Source: an uncultured Acetatifactor sp. (lineage in GTDB: Bacteria > Bacillota > Clostridia > Lachnospirales > Lachnospiraceae). Taken from it: a stretch of 20,334 nt of DNA. The position numbers were made by a program, and so were the translations under genes. The notes beneath the pieces were generated by a model. That model ran no database searches, had not been told where the DNA came from, and saw nothing but the letters and a program-made list of their open reading frames with translations. Shown here piece after piece: positions 16,330 to 20,334 of this stretch; position 1 is the stretch's first letter; every line of letters begins with the position of its first letter. The stretch spans positions 1-20,334 of the forward strand of contig CAJUCT010000052.1 in the NCBI GenBank assembly GCA_910585015.1, read 5' to 3'.

Positions 16330-18189
16330 TTACTTATTTCCACGGACATACACATATTTATTTTCATCGGTCCACGCAAAACGATAATCATCCAGTGCCC
16401 TGGGAAGTGCATAAATCAACTCATCGTTTTCCAGCATTCCTACATTCCGCAACTCAATACGTAATTCTTCTCCCAACATACGTCTCGGCAACTCATACTT
16501 TCCCTCCATGAAAAGCGTGACCACATCAGGGAAAGACTGTAGTGGTGAATCAATCGGTACAAAGGCCGCCGACAAAGTATGATGGGACTGCGTAATATCG
16601 GCTGAGATAGATTTAAAGCCTATGGACGGGTACTTGTCCAAGATCTCCTGCAAAAACAAGCGTGTCCATTCAAGGCCTTGAGGTAAAGTTGGTAATGTAG
16701 ACAGCCATGCCGTACTGATATCTCTTGGAATGATATATGCCACATTTGCCTTGCGGAACAAATCGTCCATCCGGTCATGCATCCGCAAGCACCACGCGTC
16801 ATCAATTCTGATTGCCTCACTCAACAGATATCGGTCATCGTCATACATGAGGAAGGTGTTTGTTGTACCGATCTGCAACAACTGTCCCATACCTCCGTAG
16901 GTAAGCATGGTTTTCTGAAGATAATTCTTCGCATCAACCGTATGGAGGATACCACCATTTCCTCTTGCGAGGTTAATCATTAATCCTCTCAATGTCATAG
17001 GATAATCCGGCTCGACCTCAAAGATGTGCGGCGGATAGAATTTATACGGTTTTCCAGCCCCCGCTTTTTTCTCAAACAAGTATCGAGCTATGGCGTATAC
17101 TGCATCAACATTCTCACAGTCATTGTCATTCAGGAATAACGAAAGCTCCTGTGAAGCCGCACCGAAGAGAAGCTGGTTGTTGCTATAACCTCCAAATTGA
17201 GCAAAATGTGTGCTAAGGATTCTTCCAAGATTCTCCTCAGCCTCATCCAAATCGACAAAACTGTCCACATGGATATAGCGATTGTCAGGCATGACGATTA
17301 TATTCAAATTCTCGTCCAACGCATTCTTCGTGGGCCAAAATGCGGCATCGGGTTGAACAGCATCAATCAACTCTTGTACAGTAGCCCCCTGCAGACCAGC
17401 ATTTTGCAAAATCAATTCTGCCTTTTCCATGTCAAAACTACGGTCGCCGCGCTTTTGGGCGGAAGATCTGTTTCGCTTGGCAGACGGGCTTCCCTTTGGA
17501 ACGCCATACACCACTATCTGCTGCTTGTTGTATCCACAATGCAGACAGAAAGCTTGAATGATTTCAAGCAGGCGTGGTATACTCCCGTTGACATTAATCC
17601 AAGAGCCATTAGAAAGTTGTGAGCAATTTAAGCCATCTATCTTTTCTTTCATTAAAAACGGTCTGTCAGTTCTATTGGAATAGAGTGATTTCTGATAAAG
17701 CGTTTGAACAGCCGGATTTTCGTTAGCAATTTCATGTTCTACTATTGCCACAAGAACCCTTGCCCAGTTCCTGCCTTCGATAACCGCACCATCAATGTTG
17801 CAATATACCGGAGTTGTACACTCAAACTGAGATGAGTTTGTAAAATCAAAATGTATCCAATCCTCCTGCACTTCCACATCAGGAACTTCCAACTGAGTAG
17901 GCGTAGTATTCTTTACTTCTCTCAGATAGGCCAGATATGCCGCCAAAAGCTTGATAGCATTGTTACGCAGTCTTTTTCCGCCGAAAATCTTTTTTGCCTG
18001 TTTCAGAGCATTCTCTACCTGTCCGATCTGTGTTATTGCAATCAAAGGCTGTGACAATACCTTTTTTTGCACCAACATAGAGCTTACAACTTTATAGGAA
18101 TTTTTAACCTCCTCCAGAGAATGAGGAGGGACAATGCTTGGCAGCCATGTAAAAAAATCTTTCTCTGCCTTTTTTAATGTCTCATCCAT
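16330..18189 (-). CDS. Unrecognised 619-aa first gene of the BREX-4-like operon
   Basis: I do not recognise this soluble protein. It appears to have two parts joined by a basic, probably flexible linker (about 232-250, rich in S, K, R). The N-terminal part includes a segment at 110-150 (HFDFTNSSQFECTTPVYCNIDG, then NWARVLVAIVEHE). This resembles a beta-rich module seen in several poorly described defence and restriction-associated proteins. The C-terminal part (251-619) starts with winged-helix-like sequence (MEKAELILQNAGLQGATVQELIDA), then YIHVDSFVDLDEAEENL. It has no Walker motif, nuclease motif, cysteine cluster or membrane segment. The ATG at 18189 follows AAGGAGG (18205-18199) by 9 nt. 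Its position as first operon gene suggests a specificity, sensor or DNA-binding subunit, but that is guesswork. The four-gene type 4 BREX core does not include it as far as I recall. Confidence 0.8.
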   Translation of the reverse strand: MDETLKKAEKDFFTWLPSIVPPHSLEEVKNSYKVVSSMLVQKKVLSQPLIAITQIGQVENALKQAKKIFGGKRLRNNAIKLLAAYLAYLREVKNTTPTQLEVPDVEVQEDWIHFDFTNSSQFECTTPVYCNIDGAVIEGRNWARVLVAIVEHEIANENPAVQTLYQKSLYSNRTDRPFLMKEKIDGLNCSQLSNGSWINVNGSIPRLLEIIQAFCLHCGYNKQQIVVYGVPKGSPSAKRNRSSAQKRGDRSFDMEKAELILQNAGLQGATVQELIDAVQPDAAFWPTKNALDENLNIIVMPDNRYIHVDSFVDLDEAEENLGRILSTHFAQFGGYSNNQLLFGAASQELSLFLNDNDCENVDAVYAIARYLFEKKAGAGKPYKFYPPHIFEVEPDYPMTLRGLMINLARGNGGILHTVDAKNYLQKTMLTYGGMGQLLQIGTTNTFLMYDDDRYLLSEAIRIDDAWCLRMHDRMDDLFRKANVAYIIPRDISTAWLSTLPTLPQGLEWTRLFLQEILDKYPSIGFKSISADITQSHHTLSAAFVPIDSPLQSFPDVVTLFMEGKYELPRRMLGEELRIELRNVGMLENDELIYALPRALDDYRFAWTDENKYVYVRGNK

Positions 18190-18210
18190 TGGCCGCTGCC
18201 TCCTTCCCTC

Positions 18211-18270
18211 CTACTCTTTATCGCAAAGCATTATAGTCTGATGTAGCAACTCTAAATCAGCTTGCGCCAT
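18211..18270 (-). CDS. Possible 19-codon leader peptide
   Basis: ATG at 18270 encodes MAQADLELLHQTIMLCDKE and stops at 18211, six bases before the ribosome binding site of the 619-aa gene. It is directly preceded in frame by TGA and by a 6-codon frame (18291-18271) whose ATG overlaps the stop of the frame upstream as ATGA. No ribosome binding site is evident. It may be a leader peptide, the tail of a decayed small gene, or chance. Confidence 0.3.
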   Translation of the reverse strand: MAQADLELLHQTIMLCDKE

Positions 18271-18287
18271 TCAACATTGCAAAAGTG

Positions 18288-18498
18288 TCATTGCACATGA
18301 TACGCTGTTCTTACTTCCAAAAACAAGTCTACGTTGGTTACACCAACCGTGATCTTTTCAGACAGACGTTTAAGCGCATAGTATACATTGAAGTTTGAGA
18401 GATACCTATCTTTCAATGTCTGATTCTTTTTGGCGCGTACAATCTTGACCTTCGTTTTCTATTTTGGAGACTTCCATTTTATTCCACAAATTCATCAT
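18288..18498 (-). pseudogene. Small gene with apparent frameshift in the operon leader
   Basis: ATG 18498, preceded by AAGGCGG, begins a 30-codon frame (MMNLWNKMEVSKIENE and on). A shift of one nucleotide near the run GAAAACG (about 18453-18458) would place reading in a second frame. That frame is open from 18458 to 18288 and has a very protein-like sequence: KTKVKIVRAKKNQTL, then KDRYLSNFNVYYALKRLSEK and VTNVDLFLEVRTAYHVQ. Fused, they would make a protein of about 70 aa with charged N-terminus and helical C-terminus. I do not recognise the family. It sits between the promoter and the first large gene, where a small regulator would be expected. A sequencing error, programmed frameshifting or chance are alternatives. 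Confidence 0.4.
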
Positions 18499-18519
18499 GC
18501 CGCCTTTTTTCTACAAATT

Positions 18520-18548
18520 ATCATACCATGGTTTCCCACTTTTTTCAA
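18520..18548 (-). promoter_or_regulatory. Sigma-A-type promoter of the operon
   Basis: On the minus strand, -35 TTGAAA (18548-18543) is followed by exactly 17 bp and -10 TATGAT (18525-18520). Transcription would start near 18513, leaving a leader of about 325 nt before the first large gene. It is the best promoter upstream of the operon. Confidence 0.75.
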
Positions 18549-18562
18549 TTGTATATTCCATC

Positions 18563-18612
18563 TGTATCAATTACGTTGTTTCAATTTTCATCGGTACAAC
18601 GTAATTGATACA
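18563..18612. promoter_or_regulatory. Perfect 17-bp inverted repeat upstream of the operon promoter
   Basis: The arms 18563-18579 and 18596-18612 are perfectly complementary over 17 bp (arm core GTATCAATTACGTTGT), separated by a 16-nt AT-rich spacer. The near arm ends 14 bp before the -35 element. No T-run follows on either strand, so a terminator is unlikely. The position suits an operator or activator site for a dimeric regulator. The far arm ends two bases before the IS66 end at 18615. Confidence 0.65.
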
Positions 18613-18737
18613 ATGTAAACGGTAGATAGCCCGTACCTCGACTGTAAAGGAAAAGTGTGTGACAATAGACTATATTTCTATCATGGGTATTAAAAGTTAA
18701 GTCTCAACTTTTGATACCGCTATACGGAGGTAAGTCT

Positions 18738-19112
18738 ATGAGTTCAGAAACAACTGCAGTAGCTGTACAGTACCGTTTACAAGAATGGGCCGCACAGATC
18801 AGGGAATGCCAGAACCGTCCCGCAGGCATGAGTGTCATCGATTGGTGTGCCGGCCACGGCATTACGAAAGCAAACTATTATTACAGACTGCGCCGCGTAA
18901 GGGAAGTGTGTCTGGAATCCCTTGCGCCAGAGGCTCCGGTGCATCAGATTGTCCCGGTAAATACCTGTCTGCTACAGCAGGAAACACAAAGTGGCAGCGG
19001 TATACAGCAGGGGCTTTCCGTCTCTGCAAACGGTTTTTCCATCCACATAACGGAATCCACACCCATGACGCTGCTTGCGGCAGTCCTTAAGGTGGTGCAG
19101 CATGCTGAATGA
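18738..19112 (+). CDS. tnpA: IS66 accessory protein TnpA
   Basis: A 124-aa protein with the IS66 TnpA layout. A helix-turn-helix-like N-terminal half contains SVIDWCAGHGITKANYYYRL then RRVRE (about residues 34-58), and the C-terminal half is variable, ending AAVLKVVQHAE. It is thought to bind the element ends and is needed for transposition in studied IS66 members. The frame opens earlier at ATG 18711, but GGAGG at 18726-18730, 7 nt before ATG 18738, sets the start. The stop overlaps the tnpB start as ATGCTGAATGA, so the two are translationally coupled. Confidence 0.88.
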   Translation: MSSETTAVAVQYRLQEWAAQIRECQNRPAGMSVIDWCAGHGITKANYYYRLRRVREVCLESLAPEAPVHQIVPVNTCLLQQETQSGSGIQQGLSVSANGFSIHITESTPMTLLAAVLKVVQHAE

Positions 19113-19464
19113 CGCCACCAGCTTTAAAGCTGTTTACATTGTCTGCGGCTACACCGATCTGCGCGCCGGGATGGACCGGCTGGCGGCACTCGTGGAAGCA
19201 CAGACCGGGAACCGGCCGTATATAAAGGACACCCTTTATCTTTTCTGCGGGAGACGCACAGACCGCATCAAGGGGCTTGTATGGGAAGGGGACGGATGGC
19301 TCCTGTTATACAAGCGGCTCTCAGAAAGCCGGTTCCAGTGGCCGCGCACCCCGGAGGAGGTGCGTGAATTAACGCCGCAGCAGTTCCGGTGGCTGATGGA
19401 AGGGCTGACAATCACCCCGAAGAAATCGGTCAGGCCGGTGGAACCGCCGGAATACATGGGATGA
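19102..19464 (+). CDS. tnpB: IS66 accessory protein TnpB (Orf2)
   Basis: A 120-aa protein matching IS66 Orf2/TnpB along its full length. It contains VYIVCGYTDLRAGMDRLAAL, YLFCGRRTDRIKGLVWEGDG, LYKRLSESRFQWPR and a final LTPQQFRWLMEGL. The ATG at 19102 overlaps the end of tnpA by 11 nt in another frame. An earlier ATG at 19075 would add nine residues foreign to the family. The role is unknown in detail but required for transposition together with TnpA and TnpC. A 275-nt gap separates it from tnpC, longer than usual for the family, with a possible extra promoter at 19704. Confidence 0.92.
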   Translation: MLNDATSFKAVYIVCGYTDLRAGMDRLAALVEAQTGNRPYIKDTLYLFCGRRTDRIKGLVWEGDGWLLLYKRLSESRFQWPRTPEEVRELTPQQFRWLMEGLTITPKKSVRPVEPPEYMG

Positions 19465-19739
19465 CTTTGTGCAAAACGGAGAAATTTTCAGACGGTTTTC
19501 CTGCCGAAAAAAATGTCCTGCCTTATTCCGGCAGAACCACGCTGCACACCATAAAAGGGCTCGGAATGGACGCAGACATGCTTTTCCTTCCTGGAAAGGG
19601 GTCTGGAAACAGCATCGTACAAAGGCAGCATCCGCTGTTTTAACCATAGGCATTATGACGGACATCCGGCAGCGCCGGGTTCGCAAAAATCCCGTATCCA
19701 TGGTATAATAAGGCTATCAGGATACCGGGAGAAAACAGC
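19465..19739 (+). promoter_or_regulatory. tnpB-tnpC spacer with possible promoter
   Basis: The 275-nt gap has no convincing gene. TATAAT at 19704-19709 could be a -10 box for tnpC, although the best -35 is only TTCGCA 18 bp upstream. CTGCCG (19501-19506) can pair with CGGCAG (19529-19534) as a small hairpin after tnpB. Read-through from tnpA/tnpB is equally plausible. Confidence 0.35.
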
Positions 19740-20334
19740 ATGGCCTTAAAATATACGGAAGAACAACTGAACAGCCTTGACAGGGAAACGCTTATCAGGC
19801 TGTTCCTGTCGCAGCAGGAGCAGCTTGAAAATATCGACCATACGCTCCAGCTTGTTCTGGAGCAGATGGCGGATTTAAAACGGCACTGGTTTGGCAGGTC
19901 ATCAGAAAAACATGAGACCGAAGGCCAGGTTTCCTTTATGGAAGTGGATGGGAAGATCGTATTCTTTAACGAATCTGAAGCTGTCGCTGCGGAGGAAAGC
20001 ACAGAGGAGCCGGAGGATGTTTCCCGCACAAGGCCGAAGAAAAAGCAGGGAAAACGAGAAGAAGACCTGAAGGGGATTCCGGTAGTCGTGGTGGAACATT
20101 CCATGACGGATGAGGAACTGGAAGATAAATTTGGAAAGGACGGCTGGAAACAGCTTCCGGATGAAGTATACCGCCGGTACAGCTTTACTCCGGCGAAGAT
20201 CGAGGTGGAAGAACATCATGTAAAAGTGTACGCCGGGAAGGAAACGGAAGAGGTCGTAAAGGCGCCGCATCCGCAGACCTTATTAAGGGGGAGCCTTGTT
20301 TCCCCTTCGCTGGAGGCAGCGATAATGAACGCCA
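19740..20334 (+). CDS. tnpC: IS66 transposase TnpC, N-terminal part (runs off window)
   Basis: The frame is open from ATG 19740 to the window edge, giving 198 codons. It starts MALKYTEEQLNSLDRETLIR, then a coiled-coil, leucine-rich stretch (about 20-50) and HWFGRSSEKHE. This is the IS66 leucine-zipper region followed by its signature FGRSSEK. Next is an acidic and basic linker (about 75-115), then a domain ending TLLRGSLVSPSLEAAIMNA, just before the expected DDE catalytic core. The usual CPxC zinc knuckle of IS66 TnpC is not seen in this part. A GGGAGA stretch about 8 nt upstream can serve as the ribosome binding site. The catalytic residues lie beyond the window, so activity cannot be judged. 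Confidence 0.9.
   Translation, partial: MALKYTEEQLNSLDRETLIRLFLSQQEQLENIDHTLQLVLEQMADLKRHWFGRSSEKHETEGQVSFMEVDGKIVFFNESEAVAAEESTEEPEDVSRTRPKKKQGKREEDLKGIPVVVVEHSMTDEELEDKFGKDGWKQLPDEVYRRYSFTPAKIEVEEHHVKVYAGKETEEVVKAPHPQTLLRGSLVSPSLEAAIMNA

Larger units (their letters stand above)
18615..20334 (+). mobile_element. IS66-family element, partial (right end outside window)
   Basis: Three genes in the fixed IS66 order (tnpA, tnpB, tnpC) on the plus strand. The left end is placed at GTAAACGG (18615), because IS66-family ends usually begin GTAA and this is the nearest such site upstream of tnpA. The right end and its target duplication (IS66 usually makes 8 bp, here expected GATACAAT 18607-18614) lie beyond the window. 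Reading frames seen so far are intact. Confidence 0.75.

Noticed and set aside
4570..18189. Classical Dnd/Ssp phosphorothioation or methyl-based BREX
   Set aside because: No DndB, DndD, DndE, SspB-like or PglX methyltransferase gene is present. The PglZ, BrxC and BrxL proteins point to a type 4 BREX-like system.
18237..18390. Plus-strand frame of about 51 codons with protein-like stretch YFQKQVYVGYTNRDL
   Set aside because: It lies antisense to the equally protein-like minus frame at 18288-18458, has no start signal, and runs opposite to the operon. The minus frame fits the context better.
18563..18612. 17-bp inverted repeat as a terminator
   Set aside because: No T-run on either side, an AT-rich stem, and a position just upstream of a promoter. 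An operator fits better.
1..20334. CRISPR array, tRNA or rRNA genes
   Set aside because: No regularly spaced direct repeats, and no cloverleaf or rRNA-like sequence was found by eye on either strand.

Overview
The window looks like accessory DNA of a low-to-mid-GC Gram-positive anaerobe, most likely a gut Clostridia/Lachnospiraceae. The evidence is strong AGGAGG-type ribosome binding sites, IS66 and DDE insertion sequences of a type I associate with that group, and fragments typical of integrative conjugative elements (ICEs). No chromosomal housekeeping gene is visible apart from a cysteine desulfurase, and that gene belongs to a defence-like operon. Organism and ICE assignment are inference.

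Left part (1-4569): an ICE-like backbone. A small conserved protein (220-426, minus) is followed by about 1.1 kb with no convincing gene. Next comes a small sigma-70-like regulator gene read on the minus strand, split in two by an insertion sequence. Its start half is at 3619-3856 and its HTH half at 1515-1749. The inserted element (about 1750-3618) has 12-bp perfect terminal inverted repeats and one 490-aa DDE transposase, whose ribosome binding site lies inside a predicted three-way-junction RNA fold. Between the broken sigma gene and the operon, 3857-4569 holds no gene but several hairpins, two of which look like minus-strand terminators.

Centre (4570-18189, all minus): one compact seven-gene operon with short gaps or overlaps. 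In transcription order it encodes an unrecognised 619-aa protein; a PAPS-reductase/DndC-like PP-loop protein with two ferredoxin-type Fe-S cysteine sets and a DUF4007-like C-terminus (BrxP-like); a 1397-aa P-loop ATPase (BrxC-like); a PglZ-type alkaline-phosphatase-fold protein; a 67-aa zinc-ribbon protein; a BrxL-type AAA+ ATPase lacking the Lon protease half; and a NifS/IscS/DndA-type cysteine desulfurase. The brxP-brxC-pglZ-brxL order is that of type 4 BREX. There is no PglX-like methyltransferase. A cysteine desulfurase and a PAPS-reductase-like enzyme suggest that the self-mark could be sulfur-based (phosphorothioate-like) rather than methylation. This is the most interesting system in the window.

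Operon control region (18190-18614): a good sigma-A type promoter (-35 TTGAAA, 17 bp, -10 TATGAT) lies about 330 bp upstream of the first gene. Fourteen bp upstream of the -35 is a perfect 17-bp inverted repeat with a 16-nt spacer, a strong operator candidate. The leader carries small open frames, including an apparently frameshifted gene and a 19-codon frame just before the first large gene.

Right part (18615-20334): an IS66-family element (tnpA, tnpB and the start of tnpC) abuts the inverted repeat and runs off the window.
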